From Streptomyces sulphureus DSM 40104 (GTDB taxonomy: Bacteria > Actinomycetota > Actinomycetes > Streptomycetales > Streptomycetaceae): a stretch of 64,000 nucleotides of DNA. The stretch covers positions 248,001 to 312,000 of the forward strand of contig NZ_KB905819.1 in assembly GCF_000381025.1 (NCBI RefSeq), given 5' to 3'. Positions 36,650 through 45,170 of this stretch are shown here, in pieces. Under the pieces are notes generated by a model. The model was given only the letters and a program-made list of their open reading frames with translations. It did no database searches and had not been told where the DNA came from. Positions within the stretch are counted from its first letter, which is position 1. Each line of letters begins with the position of its first letter. Made by a program: the position numbers and the translations under genes.

Positions 36650-36676
36650 TTTTCCACAATCCCCGGGTTGTCCACA
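36650..36676 (+). promoter_or_regulatory. Two DnaA-box-like sites ahead of the tad cluster
   Basis: TTTTCCACA (36650-36658) and TTGTCCACA (36668-36676) lie in the same orientation, 18 bp start to start. TTGTCCACA is the preferred Streptomyces DnaA box and the first copy differs by one base. They lie about 110-140 bp ahead of ssd. They may bind DnaA and tie pilus/septum genes to replication, but binding is unproven. Confidence 0.5.
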
Positions 36677-36786
36677 GTTCTTGACCATGATCCACGCGAT
36701 ATTCGTGACGCCTGCACAGTGATTCCCGGCGGCGCCCCAGGGCGTTTGCTCAAGCGAGTACACATGGCTGGGAGCGGGGCTGGATC

Positions 36787-37929
36787 ATGGCCGAAAACAT
36801 TCTGATTGTCACGGAGGACGAGGTCCTTCTCGATGACCTACTGCGACTCTGTGCAGCCGCCGGTACCAAAGCGGATGTGGCTCATGGGGCTCCTGCGGCC
36901 CATTTGGATTGGTCGAGTTGGGGAGGAGCCGTCTCCTGGGAACGGGCTCCGCTCGTATTGGTGGGGGACGACTGCGCAAAAGCGCCCGGACTCGGGGGAG
37001 TTGCCGAATGCGGTGCGCGCGGCGCCCGTCGTCGCTCCGGGGTGCTCCTCGTCGGACGGGACCTCGACGACTCGGGCGTCTGGGAGCGCGGTGCGCGGAT
37101 CGGCGCCGAGGGCGTCGTTCTTCTTCCGGACGCCGAGAGCTGGTTGACGGGGCGTATCGCGGACGCGGCCGAAGGGATCGGCGAATTCGCGCTGACGGTC
37201 GGTGTCGTGGGCGGTCGGGGTGGCGCGGGCGCGTCGACCCTCGCGTGCGCCCTTGCCCTCACCGCCGTGCGGATGGGGCACCAGACGATGCTGATCGACG
37301 GCGACCCGCTGGGCGGCGGGCTCGACGTTCTGCTCGGCGGGGAGCGCGCCAAGGGGCTGCGCTGGCCGGCTTTCGCGGACTCCCGGGGACGGGTGGGCGG
37401 CTCGGCGCTCGCCGAGTCGCTGCCGCGGATGCACGGGCTGAGGCTGCTGAGTTGGGACCGCGGGGAGTCCGTCGTGGTGCCTTTGGAGGCGATGAAGGCG
37501 GTCCTGTCCGCTGCTCGCAGGCGGGGCGGCGTTGTCGTCGTCGACCTGCCGCGGCGGATGGACGAGACCGTGGCGGAGGCGCTCGTCCAGTTGGACCTCG
37601 GGCTCGTCGTCGTGCCGGCCGAGCTGAGGGCCGTGGCCGCCGCGCACCGGATCTCCTCGCGCGCCCGGCTCGCCGTCCCCGACTTGCGGGCTGTGGTGCG
37701 GGCACCGGGAGGGCCGTCAGGCCCCAGGCCGTACGGTCCCGGGCTCGACGAGAGCGAGGTGGCGCGCCTGCTGGGCCTGCCGCTCGCCGGTGAACTCCCT
37801 TGGGAGAAGGGCCTCTTGGAGTACGTCGACCGGGGTCTGCCGCCAGGGTGCGAGGAGGGCGGCGCGCTTGCGAGGTTCTCGCGGGAGTTCTGGAAGCGGA
37901 CGCTGAGCGAAGGGGGTGCGTCGGAGTGA
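36787..37929 (+). CDS. ssd: Septum-site-determining / CpaE-TadZ-like protein
   Basis: A 380-residue MinD/ParA-like protein that opens the tad pilus cluster. The N-terminus has a receiver-like region without a phospho-site (MAENILIVTEDEVLLDDLLR). The ATPase part has a deviant Walker A GGRGGAGASTL (about residues 142-152, no GKT), then LIDGDPLGGGLDVLLGG and VVVDLPRRMDET. TadZ/CpaE proteins place the pilus machine at the pole; the M. tuberculosis homologue Ssd affects septum formation. It starts with ATG 36787 after GGGAGCGGGG and overlaps tadA by 4 nt. Confidence 0.92.
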   Translation: MAENILIVTEDEVLLDDLLRLCAAAGTKADVAHGAPAAHLDWSSWGGAVSWERAPLVLVGDDCAKAPGLGGVAECGARGARRRSGVLLVGRDLDDSGVWERGARIGAEGVVLLPDAESWLTGRIADAAEGIGEFALTVGVVGGRGGAGASTLACALALTAVRMGHQTMLIDGDPLGGGLDVLLGGERAKGLRWPAFADSRGRVGGSALAESLPRMHGLRLLSWDRGESVVVPLEAMKAVLSAARRRGGVVVVDLPRRMDETVAEALVQLDLGLVVVPAELRAVAAAHRISSRARLAVPDLRAVVRAPGGPSGPRPYGPGLDESEVARLLGLPLAGELPWEKGLLEYVDRGLPPGCEEGGALARFSREFWKRTLSEGGASE

Positions 37930-39152
37930 GGGGGCGTCCCGCGCGGGAGCGGGCCGTGCCGGTGGCGGGGGCCCTCCTCGACACGGTGCGGCGGCAGTTG
38001 GCCGAGGCCGGTACGGAGCCGACGCCGGCCGGCGTCGCCGCCGCGCTGCGTGCCCAAGGGCGGCTGCTCGGGGACAGCGCGGTACTCGATGTCGTGGACA
38101 GCCTCCGATCCGAGATGGTGGGGAGCGGCCCGCTCGAACCGCTGCTCGCCGAGCCGGACGTGACGGACGTGCTGGTCACGGCGCCCGACCAGGTCTGGGT
38201 CGACCGAGGCGGAGGGCTGCACCTCACCGAGGTGCGCTTCCCCGACGCCCCGGCGGTGCGTCGCCTCGCCCAACGGCTCGCCACCTCCGCCGGCCGTCGT
38301 CTCGACGACGCGCGGCCGTGGGTCGATGCCCGGCTCCCCGACGGCACGCGCCTGCACGCTGTCCTGCCGCCGGTGGCGGTCGGCTCCACCTACCTCTCGC
38401 TGCGCGTCGTGCGTCCACGTGCCTTCACTCTCGGGGAACTCGTCCGAGCGGGGACTCTTCCGGCCGGCGGCGACGGCCTGCTCCGCTCCGTGCTCGATGC
38501 GCGGCTCTCCTTTCTCGTCACCGGCGGGACCGGCTCGGGGAAGACCACGTTGCTCAGCAGTCTGCTGGGGCTCGTGGGGGGAGGAGAGCGCATCGTCCTC
38601 GCCGAGGAGGCCGCCGAGCTGCGCCCCGATCACCCGCATGTCGTCAGGCTGGAGGCGCGGCCCGCGAACCAGGAGGGGGCGGGCCGGGTGGAGTTGCGCG
38701 ATCTCGTGCGGCAGGCCCTGCGCATGCGTCCCGACCGACTCGTCGTCGGCGAGGTACGCGGCGCCGAGGTGACCGAGCTGCTCGCCGCGTTGAACACGGG
38801 GCACGAGGGCGGCTGCGGGACGTTGCACGCCAACGCGGCAGTCGACGTGCCCGCCCGGCTGGAAGCGCTGGGAACGGCCGGAGGGCTCGATCGAGCCGCG
38901 CTCCACAGCCAGTTGGCGGCGGCGCTCGACCTGGTCGTCCACCTCGTCAGGGGGCGCGACGGGCGCAGGCGGGTAGCCGAGGTGCACGTGCTGGATCGGC
39001 TCTCCGACGGTCTGGTGTGCACGCGGCCGGCTGCGGTGTGGAACGGCCGAGACCGCGGCTTCGCCCCTCAGGAGGGGTGGGCGGAGCTGCAACGTCGGTG
39101 TGCTCCAGCGGTACCGGAGCTGAGTGGCGGGAGGCGGCATGTCGGCGGATGA
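37926..39152 (+). CDS. tadA: Pilus assembly ATPase TadA
   Basis: A 408-residue secretion ATPase that drives assembly of the Tad (Flp-type) pilus. Motifs: LVTGGTGSGKTTLLSSLLGL with the P-loop at residues 200-208, LAEEAAELRPDHPHVVRL (Asp/Glu box), RQALRMRPDRLVVGEVRG (Walker B) and GHEGGCGTLHANAA (His box). The GTG start overlaps the ssd stop; the longer open frame upstream lies inside ssd and is not used. Its 3' end overlaps tadB by 14 nt. Coupled translation along the cluster is evident. Confidence 0.95.
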   Translation: MRGRPARERAVPVAGALLDTVRRQLAEAGTEPTPAGVAAALRAQGRLLGDSAVLDVVDSLRSEMVGSGPLEPLLAEPDVTDVLVTAPDQVWVDRGGGLHLTEVRFPDAPAVRRLAQRLATSAGRRLDDARPWVDARLPDGTRLHAVLPPVAVGSTYLSLRVVRPRAFTLGELVRAGTLPAGGDGLLRSVLDARLSFLVTGGTGSGKTTLLSSLLGLVGGGERIVLAEEAAELRPDHPHVVRLEARPANQEGAGRVELRDLVRQALRMRPDRLVVGEVRGAEVTELLAALNTGHEGGCGTLHANAAVDVPARLEALGTAGGLDRAALHSQLAAALDLVVHLVRGRDGRRRVAEVHVLDRLSDGLVCTRPAAVWNGRDRGFAPQEGWAELQRRCAPAVPELSGGRRHVGG

Positions 39153-39999
39153 GCGTGTGCTGACGTTCGGCAGAGCGGGCGGCGTCCGGTCACCTCGGGG
39201 ACCGGGTGACGGCAGGGCCCGCAGGCTGTTCGCCTCCGAGGAGGAGCCGTTGGGCGCGTGGCCGCGTCGCTGGGGCGGGCGTGCGCTGGAGCTGGTGCGC
39301 ACCCGTGGCGGTCCCCAACTGCTTCCGCTGGTCGCGGGATTGGCTGTCGGGGTGCTGAGCAGTTCGTGGCTTCCGTTGCTGATCGGAGCTGCCTGCGTGC
39401 CGTTGGCAGCACGGTGGCTGCGGAGGCGACTTCTCGTGCGCGGCGCAGAGGAACGAGAGGAGGAGGTGATCGAACTCTGCAGCGTGGTCGCGGGGGAACT
39501 GAGGGCGGGCCGGCCGCCGGCACAGGCCCTGTCGGTCGGGACCGAACTGGTCGGCCACGGAGAGGAGGGAGGTTTTCTCGAGGGCACGGCCGTGCCTGCT
39601 GCCGCCCGCTTCGGCGGTGACGTACCCGAGGCACTGCGAGAGGCAGCCCGCACGGAGGGGGCGCAGGGGCTCAGTGGTGTCGTCGCGTGCTGGCAGGTCG
39701 CCGTCGACGGAGGCGCCGGGCTTGCTCGGGCGTTGGAGCGAGTCGGCAGCTCCCTCCAGGCGGAGCGGGAGCAGCGCGAGGAGCTCCGCGCACAGTTGGC
39801 GGGGCCGTGGGCGACGGTCGCGGTTCTCGCGATGCTGCCTGTGCTGGGTCTGGTTCTTGGGAGCGCCATGGAGGCCGAGCCGCTCCAGGTTCTGTTCCAC
39901 ACTCCGTCCGGCCTCGTCTGCCTCCTGCTCGGCGGCCTCTTCGAAGGCGCTGGCCTTTGGTGGACGTGCGCGATCGTACGAGCCGCGGAACGGGGGTGA
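39139..39999 (+). CDS. tadB: Pilus assembly membrane protein TadB
   Basis: A 286-residue type II secretion F-domain protein. It has a pair of membrane helices at about residues 55-95 (LLPLVAGLAVGVLSSSWLPL region). The cytoplasmic F domain follows, with CSVVAGELRAGRPPAQALSV and GLSGVVACWQVAVDGGAGLA, and two helices near the C-terminus (TVAVLAMLPVLGLVLGSAME; GLVCLLLGGLFEGAGLWW). ATG 39139 is preferred over a GTG at 39124 because GGGAGG lies 5 nt upstream. It forms the inner-membrane platform with TadC. Confidence 0.92.
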   Translation: MSADERVLTFGRAGGVRSPRGPGDGRARRLFASEEEPLGAWPRRWGGRALELVRTRGGPQLLPLVAGLAVGVLSSSWLPLLIGAACVPLAARWLRRRLLVRGAEEREEEVIELCSVVAGELRAGRPPAQALSVGTELVGHGEEGGFLEGTAVPAAARFGGDVPEALREAARTEGAQGLSGVVACWQVAVDGGAGLARALERVGSSLQAEREQREELRAQLAGPWATVAVLAMLPVLGLVLGSAMEAEPLQVLFHTPSGLVCLLLGGLFEGAGLWWTCAIVRAAERG

Positions 40000-40002
40000 G
40001 TC

Positions 40003-40782
40003 GTGTTCGGGGAAGCGCTGGGCGTCGCCCAATTGTGGGGCGCGGGCGTCGGGTTGGTGGCGTTCGGAGTGGTGTGCGTGCTCTTCGGGAGGTGGCGGGA
40101 GAGCTGCGGGCGGCGGAGGTCGGGGCGCGTGATCCCGGCGGACCGGCCGGCGGGCGGGGAGGAAAGGACGGGTGCGGGTGAGCAGTCCGGCCGGAGCACC
40201 CGCACTTTGGCCGCACTGGGAGCCGGGGCAGGTGTCTGTGCCCTGGTCGGGGGCTGGTCGGGCGTACTGACCGGCATGGTGGTGGCCTGGGGCGTCCAGC
40301 GGTGGTCGAGACGGTGGGCGTCAGATGCAGATGAGGAGGAACGCGAGGAGGTGGCACGTCAACTGCCCCTCTGCGCCGAGCTCCTGGCCGCGTGTCTCGC
40401 GGCGGGTTCGGGGCCGGCCAAGGCTGCTGAGGCGGTGGGAAGGTCGATCGGTGGCCCGGTCGCAGGGTTGTTGAGCCAGACGGCGAGGGAGTTGCGCCTC
40501 GGCGAGGAGCCCGCTCTCGTCTGGGAGCGGTTCGGCTCCGTGCCGGGCGGTGGACGACTCGCACGGTGCATGGCACGCGCCGGGGAGGCAGGCGTTCCGG
40601 CTGCGGAGACGGTGAGTCGATTGGCGGCCGAGTTGAGGGCCGCCGGCGTGCGGCGCGCGGCGGTGCGTGCGCGGCGTGCCGGAGTCATGGTCACTGGGCC
40701 GCTGGGGCTGTGCTTCCTGCCTGCCTTCGTGGCCGTCGGTGTGGTGCCTGTGGTGTTGGGGCTGGCCAGGACGCTGGTCTGA
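40003..40782 (+). CDS. tadC: Pilus assembly membrane protein TadC
   Basis: A 259-residue type II secretion F-domain protein, the second half of the platform. It has an N-terminal helix (GVGLVAFGVVCVLFGRW) and a hydrophobic stretch at about residues 70-95. The F domain follows, with LPLCAELLAACLAAGSGPAK and RCMARAGEAGVPAAETVSRL, and a C-terminal helix (GLCFLPAFVAVGVVPVVLGL). The GTG at 40003 lies 3 nt after the tadB stop. It pairs with TadB and TadA. Confidence 0.9.
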   Translation: MFGEALGVAQLWGAGVGLVAFGVVCVLFGRWRESCGRRRSGRVIPADRPAGGEERTGAGEQSGRSTRTLAALGAGAGVCALVGGWSGVLTGMVVAWGVQRWSRRWASDADEEEREEVARQLPLCAELLAACLAAGSGPAKAAEAVGRSIGGPVAGLLSQTARELRLGEEPALVWERFGSVPGGGRLARCMARAGEAGVPAAETVSRLAAELRAAGVRRAAVRARRAGVMVTGPLGLCFLPAFVAVGVVPVVLGLARTLV

Positions 40783-40839
40783 GGTGGCCCGGAGGGGTGC
40801 TATGCCCGCGGGTCCAGGGAAGAGAACGGGGAAGAGCGG

Positions 40840-41166
40840 ATGCGAGTACGTCGAGCAAAGGGTGCGTGCCTGGTGGCTGCACCGGTGCGGGTCACGCCGT
40901 GCGGCGCGTATGTCGGCGAGCGTGGGCGGTTGGTGCGCGTCCTGGGGGCTCAGTGGGGAGTGGCGTCCCGTCGTCTGCGGCTGCCGGCGGGCCTGGGAGG
41001 AAGCCCGAGGTTGGGCGGCGAGGCCGGCATGAGTACGGCCGAGTACGCCGTCGGAACCCTGGGTGCGGCGGCCCTCGCCGCGGTCCTCTACCAGGTGGTC
41101 ACAGGGGACTCGGTAACGGGAAAGATCGAGGAGCTGATTGCGAGGGCTCTTCGTGCACCGTTCTGA
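40840..41166 (+). CDS. DUF4244 protein, likely Flp-type pilin
   Basis: A 108-residue protein with a class III prepilin site: GG-EAG before MSTAEYAVGTLGAA, cleavage expected between Gly63 and Met64 with Glu68 at +5. The mature part is only 45 residues, nearly all one hydrophobic helix, as in Flp pilins. DUF4244 proteins occur at this place in actinobacterial tad loci and are the probable major pilin. The leader of 63 residues is unusually long; ATG 40840 is the only good start, with GGGAAG about 10 nt upstream, but a shorter one further in cannot be excluded. Confidence 0.85.
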   Translation: MRVRRAKGACLVAAPVRVTPCGAYVGERGRLVRVLGAQWGVASRRLRLPAGLGGSPRLGGEAGMSTAEYAVGTLGAAALAAVLYQVVTGDSVTGKIEELIARALRAPF

Positions 41167-41707
41167 CGAGGGAGCGCAGGCCGCCGGTGCGGAGGGCCCG
41201 CCCTGCCTCCGCAGGACCGCGGCGTCCGAGGTGCGCAGGGAGGCGAGACACCGCCGAGCACGGTCGCGCACGCCGCGTCGTCGTCCCGGACGGGAACGCA
41301 AGGGCAGGGTGCCGGCTCCGAACCGGCAGTCGCTCCAGGCGGGATGGCCGGGTGGAGGGAGAGGTCGCGAGGGCGGTTTCGTGACCGCCGAAGCAGCCCT
41401 CGTGCTACCGGCGTTGGTGATCGTCGCCGCGGTACTGCTCTGGGGGCTCATGGCGGCTGCCGCGCAGATCCGGTGCGTCGACGCTGCGCGGGCGGGCGCC
41501 CGCGCAGCAGCACGGGGCGAGGCCGACGACGGCGTACGGAAGGCCGTGCGTACGGCTGCCCCGTCGGGCGCAGTGGTGGAGACGGCGAGAGAGGGGGAGT
41601 TGCTGCGTGTGCGAGTCAAGGCGAAGTCGGCAGGGCCGGGGCCGCTGGCGGTGGAACTCGGCGCGGACGCGGTGGCGTTGGCCGAGTCGGGAGTGCCCAC
41701 GGGGTGA
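41153..41707 (+). CDS. TadE-like minor pilin
   Basis: A 184-residue protein with a long basic leader and a pilin helix (GGFVTAEAALVLPALVIVAA, then VLLWGLMAAAAQIRCVDAAR). Gly-Phe cleavage with Glu at +5 fits a class III signal and identifies it as TadE-like. The C-terminal domain of about 80 residues is beta-rich (LLRVRVKAKSAGPGPLAVEL). GTG 41153 overlaps the pilin gene by 14 nt; a GTG at 41309 would give a more usual leader length and cannot be ruled out. Confidence 0.85.
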   Translation: MHRSDEGAQAAGAEGPPCLRRTAASEVRREARHRRARSRTPRRRPGRERKGRVPAPNRQSLQAGWPGGGRGREGGFVTAEAALVLPALVIVAAVLLWGLMAAAAQIRCVDAARAGARAAARGEADDGVRKAVRTAAPSGAVVETAREGELLRVRVKAKSAGPGPLAVELGADAVALAESGVPTG

Positions 41708-42395
41708 GAGAGGCGCGGCGACCGCCTGTGCTGCGGTCTGCTGTCTGTCCCTGTGTTTCCTCTTCGGGGGCGTGCTGATGCTCGGGCAGGCCGTCGCGGC
41801 CCGCCATCGGGCTGGCGCTGCCGCAGACTTGGCCGCCCTGGCCGCGGCGGAGCGTGCGCTGGAGGACGGTGCGCGGGCCTGTCGGACGGCACGTCTGGTC
41901 GCGTCGGCACAGCGGGCCGAAGTCGTCGCGTGCACGGTGAAAGGCGAGGTTGCCGACCTCATAGCGGTGGCACGCATCGGGCCTTACGCACCGGTGGCGA
42001 GGGCGCGTGCCGGACCGCGCGAGGCTGCGGTTGCGGGCGGGGCCTCAGGGCCGCGCGAGGCGTGGGCGCCTGGGCTCGGGGCAGTCGTCCGGCCGCCGTT
42101 GCAGCCCGTCCGCCACGCGCCTGCGCGTTTGCAGGTGCGGCTCGGTCAGTCGCCGCGCGTGCCGATGTCAACGCCTTGCCGAGCACCGGAGTTGATGAGC
42201 TCGGTGAGCAGATTCACGGCGCCGCGTTTGTGGAGGGGATCGTTCCCGTTCCCGCACTTCGGCGACTGGATACAGGAAGGGCAGCCCGACTCGCACTCGC
42301 AGGCGGCGATGGCGTCACGGGTCGCCGTGAGCCATTCCAGCGCGGTGCGGAAGCCGCGCTCGGCGAAGCCGGCGCCGCCGGGGTGTCCGTCGTAG
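41607..42395 (+). CDS. Rv3654c-family TadE-like protein with disturbed ends
   Basis: The family core is clear: GERGAATACAAV (signal), a hydrophobic helix SLCFLFGGVLMLGQAVAARH and RAGAAADLAALAAAERAL, to about 42010. Both ends are odd. In this frame no start codon lies between GTG 41607, deep inside tadE, and GTG 41772 inside the helix. The normal coupled GTG (41704, overlapping the tadE stop) is one base out of frame. No stop follows the usual C-terminus (ARARAGP); the frame runs on to 42395, 250 bp into the convergent helicase gene. A 1-nt loss near the start is the simplest explanation for the first. The gene may be damaged or the sequence may contain an error. Confidence 0.55.
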   Translation: MCESRRSRQGRGRWRWNSARTRWRWPSRECPRGERGAATACAAVCCLSLCFLFGGVLMLGQAVAARHRAGAAADLAALAAAERALEDGARACRTARLVASAQRAEVVACTVKGEVADLIAVARIGPYAPVARARAGPREAAVAGGASGPREAWAPGLGAVVRPPLQPVRHAPARLQVRLGQSPRVPMSTPCRAPELMSSVSRFTAPRLWRGSFPFPHFGDWIQEGQPDSHSQAAMASRVAVSHSSAVRKPRSAKPAPPGCPS

Positions 42396-44584
42396 ACGAA
42401 GACGGTGGGGAGAAGCGTGTCCGGATGCAGCGGAAAGGAGACGCCGCCGATGTCCCAGCGGTCGCAGGTGGCGAAGAGGGGCAGCATGCCGATCGACGCG
42501 TGCTCGGCGGCGTGCAGGGCGCCGCCGAGGATCTCGGATTCGACGCCGGCCGCGTCGAGTTGGTCCTCCGTCATCGTCCACCAGACCGCCCGGGTGCGCA
42601 GGGTGCGCGGCGGCAGGTCGAGCTTGCTCTCGCCGAGCACCTCCCCCGTCACCAGTCGGCGTCTCAAGTAGGAGACGACCTGGTGGGTGACCTCGACGGA
42701 GCCGAAGCACAACCGCCCCTCGCCCCAGGGGAGTTCGGTCTCGGTTTCCAGGACCGACAGCGAGGTGGTGTCCCTGGCCATGGTCGTCCAGGGCGGGTCG
42801 GAGCGTTCGACGAGCGCTGCGGAGCCCTCCAGGTCCAGCTCGCGGACGACGTACGTCCTGCCCTGGTGCAGGTGGACGGCGCCCTCGTGGACGGTGGTGT
42901 GAGCGGCGCCGGCGTCGACGGTGCCGAGCAGCGTGCCGGTCCCCTCCTCGACGACCTGCACGGGGCGTCCGCCGCTGCCGCGGATGTCGACGAGGTCGGC
43001 GGGCCGCTCCCTGCGCGTCCAGTACCAGGACGAGCCGCGGCGGCGCAGCAGGCCCTGCCTGCCGAGCTTCTCGGTGAGTTCGGCGGCGGAAGGGCCGAAG
43101 AGCGCGAAGTCCTCGTCGGCGAGCGGTTTTTCGGCGGCCGCGGCACACAGGTGAGGAGCGAGGACGTACGGGTTGTCGGGGTCGAGGACGGTCGACTCCA
43201 CCGGGCGGTCGAAGAGCGATTCGGGGTGGTGCACGAGATAGGTGTCGAGCGGGTCGTCACGCGCGACGAGGATGGCGAGGGCTCCCTGCCCGTCCCTTCC
43301 GGCGCGCCCCGCCTGCTGCCACAGCGAGGCGAGAGTGCCGGGGTAGCCGGTGATGAGGACGGCGTCGAGCCCCGAGACGTCGACACCGAGTTCGAGCGCC
43401 GTCGTGGCCGCGAGCCCCAGCAGTTCGCCGGAGTGGAGCTTCGCTTCGAGCGCCCTGCGCTCCTCGGGGAGGTAACCCCCGCGGTACGCCGCGACGCGGG
43501 GCGAGGGCACCGCGGCCGCGCCGGACACGCCGGTCGGGGGACCGAGCCGCTCCTGAGCGATGAGGGAGATCAACTCGGCCCCGCGGCGGGAGCGTACGAA
43601 CGCCACGGTGCGGACGGCCTGTTCGGCGAGGGCGGTGAGGAGCGACGCCGACTCAGCGGTGGCGGTACGTCTCACCGGTGCGCCGCCCTCGCCCTCGTAC
43701 TCGGTGAGCGGGGGTTCCCAGAGCGCGAAGACGGTCTCGCCCCGGGGCGAGGTGTCCTCGGTGACTTCGGCGACGGGCAGCCCGGTCAGCCGTGCTGCTG
43801 CGGTGGCGGGTTCTGCCGTGGTCGCGGAGGCGAGGACGAAGACCGGTTCCGACCCGTACCGCGCGCACAGCCGCCGCAGCCGGCGGATGACTTGGGCGAC
43901 GTGCGAGCCGAAGACGCCCCGGTAGGTGTGGCACTCGTCGATGACGACGTAGCGCAGGGCGCGCAGGAAGGAGGACCAGCGTGAGTGCGCCGGGAGGATG
44001 CCCCCGTGCAACATGTCGGGGTTGGTGAGCAGGAAGTTGGCGTGCAGTCGCGCCCAGTCCCGTTCCTCGGGTGCGGTGTCGCCGTCGTACGTCGCCGCGC
44101 GGACGGCTGTGCCGAGCGGCTCGGCGAGTTCGCGTATCGCGCGGCGCTGGTCGGCGGCGAGGGCCTTGGTGGGGGCGAGGTAGAGCGCGGTCGCGCCCCG
44201 TCCGTTGGGTGCTTCGGAGCCGTCGAGAAGGCTGGTGAGCGTGGGGACGAGGTAGCAGAGGGACTTCCCGGAGGCGGTGCCTGTGGCGACGACGACCGAT
44301 TCGCCCCGCAGGGCGTGGTCGATCGCGGCGGCCTGATGTTCCCAGGGACGGTCGACGCCGGATCGGCGGACGGCGTCGATCACTTCCGGCCGGATCGGCT
44401 CGGGCCATTCCGCATGGCGACCGTCGCGAGGGGGCAAGTGCTCCGTATGGGTGAGGCGCGCAGCGCGGTCTGACCCTGTAGTGAGACGATCGAGCACGCC
44501 GCGAGGGTCGCCACGGCGGACCGTGCCGCAAGGCACGGCCGGTGGGCGTACGGTCGCGGACCGTGGGTGCTGTTCGAGGGCCAT
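42146..44584 (-). CDS. MrfA-like DEAD/DEAH helicase with DUF1998 zinc module
   Basis: An 812-residue superfamily 2 helicase. Walker A is TGTASGKS (101-108), Walker B is DECH at 216-219, and motif VI is QQAGRAGRDGQGALAI. The C-terminal DUF1998/MZB part has a cysteine cluster (Cys762, 764, 768, 771, 777: CECESGCPSCIQSPKCGN). This layout is that of B. subtilis MrfA (YprA), which repairs mitomycin-type crosslinks without UvrA; a role in DNA repair is likely by family. It starts with ATG 44584 and is divergent from bldG. Its 3' end is overlapped by the open frame of the last tad gene. Confidence 0.92.
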   Translation of the reverse strand: MALEQHPRSATVRPPAVPCGTVRRGDPRGVLDRLTTGSDRAARLTHTEHLPPRDGRHAEWPEPIRPEVIDAVRRSGVDRPWEHQAAAIDHALRGESVVVATGTASGKSLCYLVPTLTSLLDGSEAPNGRGATALYLAPTKALAADQRRAIRELAEPLGTAVRAATYDGDTAPEERDWARLHANFLLTNPDMLHGGILPAHSRWSSFLRALRYVVIDECHTYRGVFGSHVAQVIRRLRRLCARYGSEPVFVLASATTAEPATAAARLTGLPVAEVTEDTSPRGETVFALWEPPLTEYEGEGGAPVRRTATAESASLLTALAEQAVRTVAFVRSRRGAELISLIAQERLGPPTGVSGAAAVPSPRVAAYRGGYLPEERRALEAKLHSGELLGLAATTALELGVDVSGLDAVLITGYPGTLASLWQQAGRAGRDGQGALAILVARDDPLDTYLVHHPESLFDRPVESTVLDPDNPYVLAPHLCAAAAEKPLADEDFALFGPSAAELTEKLGRQGLLRRRGSSWYWTRRERPADLVDIRGSGGRPVQVVEEGTGTLLGTVDAGAAHTTVHEGAVHLHQGRTYVVRELDLEGSAALVERSDPPWTTMARDTTSLSVLETETELPWGEGRLCFGSVEVTHQVVSYLRRRLVTGEVLGESKLDLPPRTLRTRAVWWTMTEDQLDAAGVESEILGGALHAAEHASIGMLPLFATCDRWDIGGVSFPLHPDTLLPTVFVYDGHPGGAGFAERGFRTALEWLTATRDAIAACECESGCPSCIQSPKCGNGNDPLHKRGAVNLLTELINSGARQGVDIGTRGD

Positions 44585-44772
44585 CGGTACGAGTGTGTCA
44601 CCGGCGTGACGGACAATGACCGCAAGGCGTCGTACTCGCCTACTGGTAAGTGATTGAATGCCTCTGCGGCTGCCGATCCGTCCCCCGCTTCGGGGGGCAC
44701 CTCTCGCTGTCAGGCAAGGGGGAGGGAGGACCGAGGGGGCGGACCGCTCGATAGCAAGGTGCTGGAGGTTCC

Positions 44773-45114
44773 GTGGACCTGTCCCTGTCGACCCGTACTG
44801 TCGGTGATCGCACGATCGTCGAGGTCGGTGGCGAGATTGATGTGTACACCGCGCCCAAGCTGCGCGAGCAGCTTGTGGAGCTGGTGAACGATGGCAGCTA
44901 CCACCTCGTGGTGGACATGGAGGGTGTCGACTTCCTCGACTCCACCGGTCTCGGTGTCCTCGTCGGCGGGCTCAAGAGGGTCCGGGCGCACGAGGGGAGC
45001 CTGCGCCTCGTCTGCAATCAGGAGCGCATCCTCAAGATCTTCCGGATCACGGGCCTCACCAAGGTGTTCCCGATCCACGGTTCGGTCGACGAGGCCGTCG
45101 CCGCCACGGACTGA
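44773..45114 (+). CDS. bldG: Anti-sigma factor antagonist BldG
   Basis: BldG is a STAS-domain protein needed for aerial hyphae and antibiotic production in Streptomyces. The 113-residue product is full length, with the phospho-acceptor Ser57 in VDFLDSTGLGVLVG. The GTG start follows GGAGG at 44764-44768. It is followed by a 12-bp inverted repeat and then its partner anti-sigma gene, the order known from S. coelicolor (SCO3549-SCO3548). There, bldG is made both alone and together with the partner, which fits a partial terminator between them. Confidence 0.97.
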   Translation: MDLSLSTRTVGDRTIVEVGGEIDVYTAPKLREQLVELVNDGSYHLVVDMEGVDFLDSTGLGVLVGGLKRVRAHEGSLRLVCNQERILKIFRITGLTKVFPIHGSVDEAVAATD

Positions 45115-45138
45115 GTCCCCGTCGCTCCCTGCGCCGAC

Positions 45139-45170
45139 GCGTCCTGCCGCGCAGCGGTGCGGCAGGACGC
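45139..45170 (+). terminator. Partial terminator between bldG and its partner gene
   Basis: A perfect 12-bp inverted repeat (GCGTCCTGCCGC and GCGGCAGGACGC, loop of 8) starts 25 bp after the bldG stop. No U-run follows, so readthrough is likely, giving both a bldG-only and a two-gene transcript. Confidence 0.75.

Noticed and set aside
36882..40277. A 1131-codon open frame antisense to the tad cluster
   Set aside because: Shadow of GC3-rich genes on the other strand; Pro/Arg/Ser-rich without motifs, while the plus strand has clear TadA, TadB and TadC domains.
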